NCBI RefSeq assembly: GCF_002899945.2
Contig: NZ_PPEG02000001.1
Coordinates: 434,001 to 498,000, forward strand
Direction of reading: 5' to 3'
Origin: Chryseobacterium viscerum
GTDB lineage: Bacteria > Bacteroidota > Bacteroidia > Flavobacteriales > Weeksellaceae
DNA length: 64,000 nt
The notes beneath the pieces were generated by a model. That model searched no databases, was not told where the DNA came from, and worked only from the letters and a program-made list of their open reading frames with translations. Of the stretch, positions 45,152 to 53,316 are shown piece after piece. Position 1 is the stretch's first letter, and every line of letters starts with the position of its first letter. A program made the translations under genes and the position numbers.

Positions 45152-46444
45152 CTAAGCTTTCTCCTCTACCGCAAGGCTTTCCTGCTCCTGCTCTTCTTCT
45201 TCTTTTGCAATCTTGTTAGGATTAGCCACTTTAGCAATAGTAAGCCCCTGAACAATAATAGAGAAAACCACTACACAGTAGGTAATACTTAAAATAATCT
45301 CACTGTATTCGCTTTTAGGAATAGACATTGCCAGCGCAATAGAAACTCCTCCACGAATCCCTCCCCAAACCAGAACTTTTACAGTCTGTGGGCTGAAACT
45401 TTTTCTCAGAGAGGTAAATTTTGTAGGGCCCCAGATGGAAATAAACCTTGCCAAAAGAACGACAATAATTGCCAGTAAACCAGGTACCATAAAATGTTTC
45501 AGATCCTTAATCATCAAAAGTTCAAATCCGATGAACAGGAATAATACAGCATTCAGAATTTCATCAATCAGTTCCCAGAACTTAATCAGATAATCCTGAG
45601 TGACCGATTTCATTTTAAAACTTCTGTTGAAGTTCCCCATGAATAGTCCGGCCGCCACCATTGTTAATGGCCCTGAAATATGCATTTGGCGGGCAATAAG
45701 ATACCCTCCCATCACAACAGAAAGTGTCACCAATACGGAAATAATATAATCATCCACTTCACGCATAAGCCTTGAGGTAACCCATCCAAGCAAAACTCCC
45801 AGTAAAAGACCTCCTCCTGCTTCTTTAAGCAGAAGCAATCCTATGGTTTCAACACTCAGATCCACTTCTTTTCCTACCGCAAGCTGTAAGATCACTGTAA
45901 AGACAACAACCGCCATACCGTCATTGAAGAGAGACTCTCCGGCTACTTTTGTTTCCAGTGATTTGGATACATTAGCCTGTTTTAAAACACTCAGAACGGC
46001 TACCGGATCAGTAGGTGAAATCAAGGCTCCAAAAACAAGACAGTAGATAAAAGGAAGCTTAACACCCACATAAGGAAGCAGATAAAACATTCCAAATCCT
46101 ACCACAAAAGTAGAAATCACAACACCTGCTGTGGAAAATATAACAACAGGTCTGAATTGTTCTTTCAGGTCGTTAATATTAATATGAATTCCTCCCGCAA
46201 AAAGAAGAAAATTAAGCATTGCACCCATCAAAACCTCCGTAAAGTCGATGCTGTCCATCAAGTTGTGCAGGTGTCCGAAAGTTCTCGGAAGCACTGTTTC
46301 TCCGAACATTACCAGAAAAATAGAAACCACAATTGCGATCACCATAATTCCGATGGTACTTGGAAGTTTTAAAAACCTGTAATTGAGATATGCAAATATT
46401 GATGCTAATACGATTAACGCTGAAAATGAATAATATAATTCCAC
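45152..46444 (-). CDS. CPA1 family Na+(K+)/H+ antiporter
   Basis: About 12 membrane helices of the NhaP/CPA1 type, with GALISPTDPVAVLSVLK (about 136-152) and GESLFNDGMAVVVF (about 168-181), which carry the paired Asp typical of the ion-binding site. The C-terminus is acidic and Glu-rich (EEEEQEQESLAVEEKA). Cytoplasmic Na+ or K+ export driven by the proton gradient is expected; the ion cannot be told from the sequence. Same strand as alkD and the DUF4919 gene. Confidence 0.92.
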   Translation of the reverse strand: MELYYSFSALIVLASIFAYLNYRFLKLPSTIGIMVIAIVVSIFLVMFGETVLPRTFGHLHNLMDSIDFTEVLMGAMLNFLLFAGGIHININDLKEQFRPVVIFSTAGVVISTFVVGFGMFYLLPYVGVKLPFIYCLVFGALISPTDPVAVLSVLKQANVSKSLETKVAGESLFNDGMAVVVFTVILQLAVGKEVDLSVETIGLLLLKEAGGGLLLGVLLGWVTSRLMREVDDYIISVLVTLSVVMGGYLIARQMHISGPLTMVAAGLFMGNFNRSFKMKSVTQDYLIKFWELIDEILNAVLFLFIGFELLMIKDLKHFMVPGLLAIIVVLLARFISIWGPTKFTSLRKSFSPQTVKVLVWGGIRGGVSIALAMSIPKSEYSEIILSITYCVVVFSIIVQGLTIAKVANPNKIAKEEEEQEQESLAVEEKA

Positions 46445-46464
46445 TAAGTGTTTTTATTTTGAGA

Positions 46465-47100
46465 TTAATTGGTGAGTTCCCAATAGAGTATTTTTATGTA
46501 AATCTTTGTATCATCTTTTTCCCAGATATCAAACATACCATCTTTAACCGTTTTTGAGTTTCTTTTGTAATCCTGTCCTATGTTCAGAATGTTCAGCAGA
46601 ATGTACTCATCCCCTACGGAATTAACGATATAAGCCGTCTTCTCAGATTTCCCGTCCCCTGAACTTTTTATGCCTTCAGTAATCGCACGGAACTGATTGA
46701 GATGATGTATAAAATTGTTGCCGTCTTTTACAGAGTCATAAGCCCTGAGAAGGATCAGCAGGATATCCAGATTTGTTGGATCTTTATTATACAAAGCTTT
46801 CCCTTGCTTGATACAGTCAGCAAAATTATTCTGCTTAAAAGCATCTACAAGGTTTTTAAAACTATCTTCCGATGTGGTTACTTTATCTTTTCTGAAATTC
46901 CTTCCATAATAAAGATATTGTGACTCTATACTATCCAAAGACTTCGGATATCCTTTATACTTAAAAATAAGCTTCTCGTAATTATAAGGAGAGTCAGAAT
47001 TTTGGAGACTTTTCTCAATAGCTTTTAAGTCTATTTTTGATTTCTGACCGAAGCCAAAAACCGAAAATAGAATGAATAAAAGGAAAAATTGATATTTCAT
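46465..47100 (-). CDS. DUF4919 domain secreted protein
   Basis: A signal peptide (about 1-18, ending GFGQ) is followed by a helical DUF4919-type domain (YEKLIFKYKGYPKSLDSIESQYLYYGRNF). A C-terminal extension is involved in the pattern FDIWEKDDTKIYIKILYWELTN. Function is unknown. Its ATG overlaps the hflX stop by one base (TAATG arrangement), so it is translationally coupled to hflX. Confidence 0.85.
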   Translation of the reverse strand: MKYQFFLLFILFSVFGFGQKSKIDLKAIEKSLQNSDSPYNYEKLIFKYKGYPKSLDSIESQYLYYGRNFRKDKVTTSEDSFKNLVDAFKQNNFADCIKQGKALYNKDPTNLDILLILLRAYDSVKDGNNFIHHLNQFRAITEGIKSSGDGKSEKTAYIVNSVGDEYILLNILNIGQDYKRNSKTVKDGMFDIWEKDDTKIYIKILYWELTN

Positions 47101-48326
47101 TAATTGTTGCTTTCGTCTTCTTCGTCGTTATCGAAATATTCGAAAAGGAAATCGTTGTATGGAAATCTGGAAATATGAATTTTCATCACCTCGTCATAGA
47201 TCATTTTCTTCATTTCCGGGAAATTTTCCTTCGTTAAGGCAGAAATGAAAACCGTTGGATATTTTGATTTCCCCATCCACGTTTTTGTCCATTCTTCCAG
47301 GGAGATATTTTTACGAGTGGATGGCGTAAGATCATCGTCATCTTTTTTCTCATAGCTGAAATCATCAATCTTATTGAAAACCATAATCATAGGTTTCTGG
47401 TGAGCATTGATTTCCATCAGAATATGATTTACCGATTCTATATGGTCTTCAAAGCTTTCGTGAGAAATATCCACCACATGAATCAAAAGATCAGCTTCAC
47501 GAACCTCATCCAAAGTAGATTTGAACGATTCCACCAGCTGAGTTGGCAATTTTCTAATAAATCCTACGGTGTCTGTAAGCAGGAATGGTAAATTTCCGAT
47601 AACTACTTTTCTTACAGTCGTATCCAATGTTGCAAATAATTTATTTTCTGCAAAAACCTCAGATTTTGAAAGAGAATTCATCAGGGTAGATTTACCCACG
47701 TTGGTATACCCTACTAAAGCTGCACGAACCACTTTTCCACGGTTGTTACGCTGAGTAGCCATCTGCTTGTCAATCGTCTTCAGCTTTTCTTTCAGCAATG
47801 TAATTCTGTCACGGATAATACGACGGTCAGTCTCAATTTCCGTTTCACCGGGACCTCTCATTCCAATCCCCCCTTTCTGACGCTCAAGGTGGGTCCACAT
47901 TCTTGTCAATCGTGGTAAAAGATATTGATATTGTGCCAGTTCCACCTGAGTTCTTGCATAAGAAGTCTGTGCTCTTTGGGCAAAAATATCAAGAATAAGA
48001 TTGGTACGGTCCAAAATTTTAACCTCCATATCTCTTTCCAGGTTTTTAAGCTGTGAAGGAGAGAGTTCATCATCGAAGATTACAGTCCCTATCTCGTTTT
48101 CTTTTACATATTCTTTTATTTCAATAGCCTTTCCACTTCCGATAAAAGTTTTGGAGTCAGGCTGAGTCAGTTTTTGAGTAAAACGTTTTTCTACGGTTGC
48201 TCCTGCTGTGAAAGCTAAAAACTCAAGTTCATCTAAATACTCTGTCAGTTTATCTTCGTCCTGATTTTGGGTAATAACACCCACCAAGACAGCTTTCTCA
48301 TAGTTATGTTCTTTCTTTTCTAACAT
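47100..48326 (-). CDS. hflX: GTPase HflX
   Basis: A ribosome-splitting and rescue GTPase. The N-terminal HflX domain contains FIGSGKAIEI and the hallmark GIGMRGPGETEIETDRR (about 154-169). The GTPase has G1 GYTNVGKST (206-214), G3 DTVGF and G4 NKID. The C-terminus is acidic. Length (408) is normal. First gene of a chain hflX-DUF4919-antiporter-alkD on the minus strand. Confidence 0.95.
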   Translation of the reverse strand: MLEKKEHNYEKAVLVGVITQNQDEDKLTEYLDELEFLAFTAGATVEKRFTQKLTQPDSKTFIGSGKAIEIKEYVKENEIGTVIFDDELSPSQLKNLERDMEVKILDRTNLILDIFAQRAQTSYARTQVELAQYQYLLPRLTRMWTHLERQKGGIGMRGPGETEIETDRRIIRDRITLLKEKLKTIDKQMATQRNNRGKVVRAALVGYTNVGKSTLMNSLSKSEVFAENKLFATLDTTVRKVVIGNLPFLLTDTVGFIRKLPTQLVESFKSTLDEVREADLLIHVVDISHESFEDHIESVNHILMEINAHQKPMIMVFNKIDDFSYEKKDDDDLTPSTRKNISLEEWTKTWMGKSKYPTVFISALTKENFPEMKKMIYDEVMKIHISRFPYNDFLFEYFDNDEEDESNN

Positions 48327-48518
48327 TAAGTTCGGTCTATGTTTATGATTTTTACAAGTTAATATTTTTCAGAAAAAAAACAAAATCAATTTTTATTTAA
48401 TAACATATTTTAATATAAATTTAAGTTTACACTAGGAAGATTATGCAAAAATCAATAACTTTATATAATAAATTTCTAATTTTTAAACATTTAAATTAAA
48501 AATAATATCCGGAATATC

Positions 48519-49226
48519 ATGATTAGCCATATTAGATGTATGATTATTGATAATGATGAACTGGACAGGCTGGTTCTTCAGCATTACATCAGACAATATC
48601 AAAATATTGAGATTGTCGCCTCTTTTGATTCTGCAGAAAAAGCGGTTCCATATCTTGATCTCCCTATAGATCTTCTGATCACCGAAACCAATTTACAGGG
48701 AATGACCGGGCTTGAATTTCGGAAGCTGGCTCATAAGATCCCCGCCTGTATCTTTGTAAGTTCTCATCCTGAATTGGCTGCCCGGGTTTTTGAGGTCAAT
48801 ACATTAGATTTTATCACCAAACCTCTTACTGCCGAGCGCTTTCATTATTCCATACAGAAGCTTTTCGATTTTTTTGAAGTCAAAGAAAAATGTGAGTGCT
48901 ATGATGCTATGGTAGGAGAAAATTGCATCAAAATAAAAGAGGGTGGAAATATTTTTCAAATCAAAATGAAAGATATTCTGTACCTGGAAGCTCTAAAAGA
49001 CTATACCCGGATCATCACCCTTGAAAAAAATCACTGTATTTTAAATTCTCTGGGAAATCTCCTTCAAAAAAGCTTTTTCGATTCTTTTGTCAGAATACAC
49101 AGAAGCTATGCTGTACCACGTCACCTCATCCGCGGGAAAAACTGTCATGAAATAGAGCTTGCCCATCATATAAAGCTTCCTATAGGCCGGACATATAAGG
49201 ATAATCTTTCTTTTTTCAATCCTTAA
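48519..49226 (+). CDS. LytTR-type response regulator with Glu at the phospho-acceptor site
   Basis: A receiver domain (about 4-115) and a LytTR DNA-binding domain (about 133-232). The receiver keeps the metal-binding acidic pair (D11, D13), the Ser/Thr position (S81) and the Lys (K101 in FITKP). The usual Asp at the end of beta-3 is Glu: DLLITETNLQGMTG, E56. It may mimic permanent phosphorylation. No histidine kinase is linked. The stop is followed 36 bases later by two LytTR-like direct repeats. Confidence 0.9.
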   Translation: MISHIRCMIIDNDELDRLVLQHYIRQYQNIEIVASFDSAEKAVPYLDLPIDLLITETNLQGMTGLEFRKLAHKIPACIFVSSHPELAARVFEVNTLDFITKPLTAERFHYSIQKLFDFFEVKEKCECYDAMVGENCIKIKEGGNIFQIKMKDILYLEALKDYTRIITLEKNHCILNSLGNLLQKSFFDSFVRIHRSYAVPRHLIRGKNCHEIELAHHIKLPIGRTYKDNLSFFNP

Positions 49227-49262
49227 AAACCTAACCGGACATTCAACAAATAATTCATAAAA

Positions 49263-49297
49263 TGCCATTGGTCGATTATTTCTGCCGTTGGTCTATT
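49263..49297 (+). promoter_or_regulatory. Candidate LytTR operator: two direct repeats, 20-base period
   Basis: TGCCATTGGTCGATT (49263-49277) and TGCCGTTGGTCTATT (49283-49297) are direct repeats starting 20 bases apart. The second copy contains GCCGTTGGT, a match at eight of nine positions to the published LytTR half-site pattern [TA][AC][CA]GTTN[AG][TG]. The first has one further mismatch. The published spacer is 12-13 bases; here it is 11. The site lies 37 bases after the LytTR gene and 94 bases before a small signal-peptide frame. Confidence 0.6.
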
Positions 49298-49390
49298 TTC
49301 CTTTCATTTGATTAAGATAGATCGTAATTTAGTCTTCCCAAGATACCCACATTATAACACTGAAAACTAACACTTTAAAAACAACGATCT

Positions 49391-49555
49391 ATGAAAAAAA
49401 AATCTATCTATTCTCTCATTTTTTGCAATTCCGCATGTTGATTCTCCGTTTTAGCCGCAGGCCTGTTTTCTAAACAGGGGCTTGAAGTAAAAAGCAGGAA
49501 TGTAAAACCAATATCTGAATTTAAACTTTTGGAAAACGTTGTTCCAACATCCTGA
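49391..49555 (+). pseudogene. Small signal-peptide frame interrupted by an in-frame TGA
   Basis: ATG at 49391 reads MKKKSIYSLIFCNSAC and then TGA (49439-49441). The same frame continues without interruption as FSVLAAGLFSKQGLEVKS... to a second TGA at 49553-49555. Read through, it would be a 54-codon product with a signal-peptide-like start. It could be a decayed secreted-peptide gene or, less likely, a real 16-residue peptide. It lies directly downstream of the candidate LytTR operator. Confidence 0.5.
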
Positions 49556-49750
49556 ATTTTGACTATTTCAAAAAAACTATTCCCAACAGACCCACAGGCA
49601 TGCCTATCATAAATTCTAGAAACACAAATAAAAAATTTATTGAACTAACCTCAATATAGACGAGCACTTAAAAAAACTATTCTCAAAAACTAATAATCTT
49701 CAGAACTAGTAACCCTCAAAAAGCTGATAACCAAACTAGATTTTTTAAAC

Positions 49751-49779
49751 AAAAAAGTCCGCTCTGGCGGACTTTTATA
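49751..49779. terminator. Bidirectional terminator
   Basis: The stem AAAAGTCCGC / GCGGACTTTT with a four-base loop has A-tract and T-tract flanks. It serves the minus-strand META gene and possibly any transcript coming from the LytTR side. Confidence 0.88.
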
Positions 49780-49796
49780 TTGTAAAACGGAAATCA

Positions 49797-50231
49797 TTAA
49801 TCCCAATCGGCTGCTACAAATTTCATTGAGGCTCCCTTATCATCGGATAAAGTGAGAAAATGCCCTTCTACCGAATATCTGGTCATGGTTTCAATTTTTT
49901 TCTGAAAAGAGGTTTCAAGATTCATATCCTGACAAGCTTTCATGGTGCTTACTCCTTTTGAGATTTTCATTTTTCCTCCTTTTTTAAATTCAGATACAAA
50001 AGACATTTGATTACACCCCATATAGACACTCGCTTGAATTTTACCATTATCCATACTGCCTGTCAGATTCATTTCGGCTTTATTGGCTATCAATTGATCT
50101 TTTGAAAAACCATCAAAAGAAACCAACATCCATTGCCTTTGAAGGGATGGATTTTTATCCGGTATTGTGGAGCAATTTAAAACAACTCCTAAAAGTAAAA
50201 CGGCAAAAAGGGGTAATAGTATCTTTTTCAT
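49797..50231 (-). CDS. META-domain (HslJ-like) lipoprotein
   Basis: A lipoprotein signal ends VVLNC (C20). The mature part is a META domain of the HslJ type: QRQWMLVSFDGF, the central GCNQMSF and a C-terminal TLSDDKGASMKF. Such domains are linked to heat shock or antibiotic tolerance in enterobacteria; the function in Bacteroidota is unproven. It is a single gene, divergent from the S46 peptidase. Confidence 0.88.
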   Translation of the reverse strand: MKKILLPLFAVLLLGVVLNCSTIPDKNPSLQRQWMLVSFDGFSKDQLIANKAEMNLTGSMDNGKIQASVYMGCNQMSFVSEFKKGGKMKISKGVSTMKACQDMNLETSFQKKIETMTRYSVEGHFLTLSDDKGASMKFVAADWD

Positions 50232-50317
50232 AGAGGTTATCCTCCCATTTTCATACCAATCCGGGACAGAATCTCGTAAAAATTAGTAAATTAGCGACAC
50301 AAAAATTATTTTATAAA

Positions 50318-52525
50318 ATGAAAAGACTATTTCTACTATTCACTTTCTTATTGGGCTTTGCTCAGATGAGGGCGGATGAGGGGATGTGGCTGCTTATGCT
50401 CATCAAAAGACTTAACGGTGTTGATATGCAAAAAGAGGGTCTACACCTTACGCCTGAAGAAATTTATTCGGTAAACAATTCAAGCTTAAAGGATGCTATC
50501 GTAAGTTTCGGTGGTTTCTGTACAGGTGAGATTGTTTCTGATAAAGGACTTATATTTACTAACCACCACTGTGGTTACGGTGCTGTTGCTGCTGCTTCTA
50601 CACCAGAAAAAGATTATTTGAAGAACGGTTTCTGGGCAATGAAACAGAAAGACGAGTTCAATGCAAAGGATCTTTACGTAAGATTTTTAGTGAGAATGGA
50701 TGATGCTACTCAAAGGATCACTTCTAAACTAAACAACAATATGACCGGAGCAGAGAGAAAAGCTGTTATTGATGCTGAGACTAAAGCAATCCAGACAGAA
50801 AACTCTGAAAACGGAAAATATACTGTAGTGGTAAAAGATTTCTTCAACGGAAATGAATTCTACTATTTCGTATATCAGGATTATAAAGACATCAGATTGG
50901 TAGGTGCTCCACCTTCATCATTAGGAAAATTCGGAGGAGATACAGATAACTGGGAATGGCCAAGACATACTGCAGACTTTACAGTTTTCAGAGTGTATGC
51001 TGATGCTGCAGGAAACCCTGCTGAATATTCTCCAAGCAATACTCCTTTGAAGCCTAAGCACTTCCTTCCTGTTTCTCTTAAAGGAATTAAGCCTGGTGAC
51101 TTCTCAATGATCCTTGGATACCCTGGAAGAACAAACCGTTACCTGACTTCTTACGGAATTCAGCAGATGGTCAACAAAGATTACCCGGCTTGGGTGGAAG
51201 CTTCTAAACTTGCTATGGATGTAATGAAGAAATACATGGACAAGGATAAAGCAACTCAGCTTAACTATGCTTCTCAATATGCTTCAGTAGCAAACTACTG
51301 GAAAAACAGACAAGGTACTATTGATGCAGTAGATAAAAACGGAACCATTACTGACAAGCAAAAAACTGAAGACATTTTCAGAAAATGGTCTATGACAGCT
51401 GGTAATGAAGCTTATGATGGAATTCTTGAAGATATTGCAATGTACTACAAGCAGGTTTCTGAAAGAAATGTTGAAAGAAACTACGCTTCTCAGTTCTCAA
51501 GAAATGCAAAATATATATCACTTGCACTGCAAGTAGGATCTGTCCTTAAGACTTATGCTGCTCAGGATATGCAAGGCAGACTGGCTATGAAAGCTAAAAC
51601 TGAAGCGGCTATTAAAGCAGCTTATGAAAACATTAATCCATCTTTAGAAGGAGAAATGCTTACTTCTATGGTTAACTTATACCAAACAAGAGTTACCAAT
51701 AAAGACATTGCTTCTGCGACTATTTTAGGTCTTGATGCTAAAACAGTTTCTAACCTGGCGTATTCTTCAATTTTTGCCAACAAAACTTCTGCAACGAACT
51801 TCTTATTGAACCCAGATGCATTGAAGCTTGATGCTGATCCACTTTGGAAAGCAGCTAACGGAATTGCTGCTGATCAAAAGATGAGTACTGAAAGATATGT
51901 TCAGGTAGATGATAATTTTGCTAAAAAGAACCGTATGTTCTTAGCTGGTCTAATGAAAGCTATGCCTGAGAAAAAATTCTATCCGGATGCTAACTCTACG
52001 ATGAGATTAACTTACGGTACTGTAGATAAGCTTCCTATCAGAAATGACAGAAACTATTTCGGTATTACGGATAACTATTATACAGACATGACTGGTCTTG
52101 TTGGAAAATACAAGAAAGGTGATGAAGAGTTTGACCTTCCTCAAAGAGTGATCGACCTTTATAACCTTAAAGACTTCGGACAGTATGCTGATGCTGCAGG
52201 ATATATGCCTGTAAACTTCCTTTCTAACAATGATATTACGGGTGGTAACTCTGGTTCTCCGGTAATTGATGGAGACGGTAACCTTATCGGTATCGCTTTC
52301 GATGGAAACAGTGAAGCATTAAGCGGTGATATCGTATTCGAGCCTGAATGGCAGAAAACAATCAACGTAGACGTTCGTTTTGTTCTTTGGACAATCGATA
52401 AGTATGCAGGTGCAAGAAGATTAGTTGACGAATTGAAGCTTGTAAGAGGTGAAAACACTCCAGCTGATACAAAAACTAAAAACTCGGGTACTACTACAAC
52501 CCCTAAGAAAATCAATAAAAAATAA
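50318..52525 (+). CDS. dpp7: S46 family dipeptidyl-peptidase, DPP7-like
   Basis: A periplasmic serine exopeptidase that releases dipeptides from peptide N-termini. The catalytic parts are present: GLIFTNHHCGYGAV (His near 83-84), WEWPRHTADFTVF (Asp) and TGGNSGSP (S645). The S1-pocket residue is Gly663 in FDGN, as in DPP7 (hydrophobic P1), not Arg as in DPP11 (Asp/Glu P1). A signal peptide (about 1-19) is present. The length of 735 residues is normal. The C-terminus is Thr/Lys-rich. Confidence 0.95.
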   Translation: MKRLFLLFTFLLGFAQMRADEGMWLLMLIKRLNGVDMQKEGLHLTPEEIYSVNNSSLKDAIVSFGGFCTGEIVSDKGLIFTNHHCGYGAVAAASTPEKDYLKNGFWAMKQKDEFNAKDLYVRFLVRMDDATQRITSKLNNNMTGAERKAVIDAETKAIQTENSENGKYTVVVKDFFNGNEFYYFVYQDYKDIRLVGAPPSSLGKFGGDTDNWEWPRHTADFTVFRVYADAAGNPAEYSPSNTPLKPKHFLPVSLKGIKPGDFSMILGYPGRTNRYLTSYGIQQMVNKDYPAWVEASKLAMDVMKKYMDKDKATQLNYASQYASVANYWKNRQGTIDAVDKNGTITDKQKTEDIFRKWSMTAGNEAYDGILEDIAMYYKQVSERNVERNYASQFSRNAKYISLALQVGSVLKTYAAQDMQGRLAMKAKTEAAIKAAYENINPSLEGEMLTSMVNLYQTRVTNKDIASATILGLDAKTVSNLAYSSIFANKTSATNFLLNPDALKLDADPLWKAANGIAADQKMSTERYVQVDDNFAKKNRMFLAGLMKAMPEKKFYPDANSTMRLTYGTVDKLPIRNDRNYFGITDNYYTDMTGLVGKYKKGDEEFDLPQRVIDLYNLKDFGQYADAAGYMPVNFLSNNDITGGNSGSPVIDGDGNLIGIAFDGNSEALSGDIVFEPEWQKTINVDVRFVLWTIDKYAGARRLVDELKLVRGENTPADTKTKNSGTTTTPKKINKK

Positions 52526-52545
52526 TCTTATCTGATTTATTTTTA

Positions 52546-52580
52546 AAACCGTGAAATTTACTTTCACGGTTTTTTTTATT
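52546..52580 (+). terminator. Rho-independent terminator of the S46 peptidase gene
   Basis: The stem AACCGTGAAA / TTTCACGGTT with a six-base loop is followed by eight T residues. Its tail runs into the -7 box of the next gene. Confidence 0.9.
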
Positions 52581-52584
52581 TTTG
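52577..52584 (+). promoter_or_regulatory. -7 box of the YdeI/DUF1905 gene
   Basis: TATTTTTG matches the box and lies 19 bases before the start codon. It directly abuts the upstream terminator's T-tract, so terminator and promoter overlap. Confidence 0.45.
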
Positions 52585-52603
52585 ACTCTTAAAATTTCTC
52601 ATC

Positions 52604-53080
52604 ATGAAGTCTCAAACTATCAAATTCACAGCTGTTATACAGCAAAACGGAGAGATGGATGCTGCGTTTGTGGAATTTCCTTTTTCTACGGAAGAACTTT
52701 TTAATAAAAAAGGTCAGGTAAAAATTAAAGCCCTGTTTGACGGTAAAGTTGAATACCGTGGAAGTCTTGCCAAAATGAAATCGGACTGCCACATTCTCGG
52801 TCTTACGCAGGAAGTCAGAAAACAGCTTGGTAAAACTTTCGGAGATCATGTCTCTGTTTCTCTTACTGAAGATAAAGAAGAAAGAGTGGTCGAGGTTGCC
52901 GATGATATTGTTTCTGTTTTTAATGAAAGCCCCGAAGCAAAAGCTTTATTTGACAAGATGAGTTATACCCACAAAAAGGAATACATCCGCTGGATTGAAG
53001 AAGCCAAAAAGCCAGAGACCAGAGAAAACAGAAAGATAAAAATGATTCAGATGATTCTGGATGGAAAAAAGGGGATATAA
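52604..53080 (+). CDS. DUF1905 / YdeI family protein
   Basis: An N-terminal DUF1905 beta-barrel-like domain (about 1-95) has FVEFPFSTEELFNKKGQVKIKALFDG, YRGSLAKM and GLTQEVRKQLGKTFGDHVSVSL. A C-terminal YdeI/OmpD-associated helical domain has SYTHKKEYIRWIEEAKKPETRENRKIKMIQMI. Members are cytosolic proteins of unclear function; some annotations mention bacteriocin protection, which is not established. Single gene. Confidence 0.88.
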   Translation: MKSQTIKFTAVIQQNGEMDAAFVEFPFSTEELFNKKGQVKIKALFDGKVEYRGSLAKMKSDCHILGLTQEVRKQLGKTFGDHVSVSLTEDKEERVVEVADDIVSVFNESPEAKALFDKMSYTHKKEYIRWIEEAKKPETRENRKIKMIQMILDGKKGI

Positions 53081-53316
53081 AAAACCTATCTGTACTCCCC
53101 ACAAAATCTTTAGCCCATACAATAAGTTTGCTCATTGATATGAAGTAAAAACTGAAAAACATCTACCTTTTTCCTGATGTAAAACCCTTTTTGCATGACT
53201 CCAAAACTTACCTATTATTTTATCTGGTAAAAAATATTTATTCTTTTTTGTCAGGATCTCAAAAAGTAGCCGACTATAGTTACAGATATCAATTATAACT
53301 ATAAAAAATTACTTTT

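Larger units (their letters stand above)
49227..49796. other. Long intergenic stretch downstream of the LytTR gene
   Basis: This gap of 570 bases contains the LytTR-like repeats (49263-49297), the TGA-interrupted small frame (49391-49555), an AT-rich tract with a repeated ten-base AAAAAACTAT at 49571 and 49671, and a terminator (49751-49779). The tract from 49556 to 49750 has no open frame of note and may be remnant coding sequence. Confidence 0.55.

Noticed and set aside
49439..49441. TGA as a selenocysteine codon in the small frame
   Set aside because: No selenocysteine insertion-type hairpin is evident after it and no redox motif surrounds it; a nonsense mutation or sequencing error is simpler.
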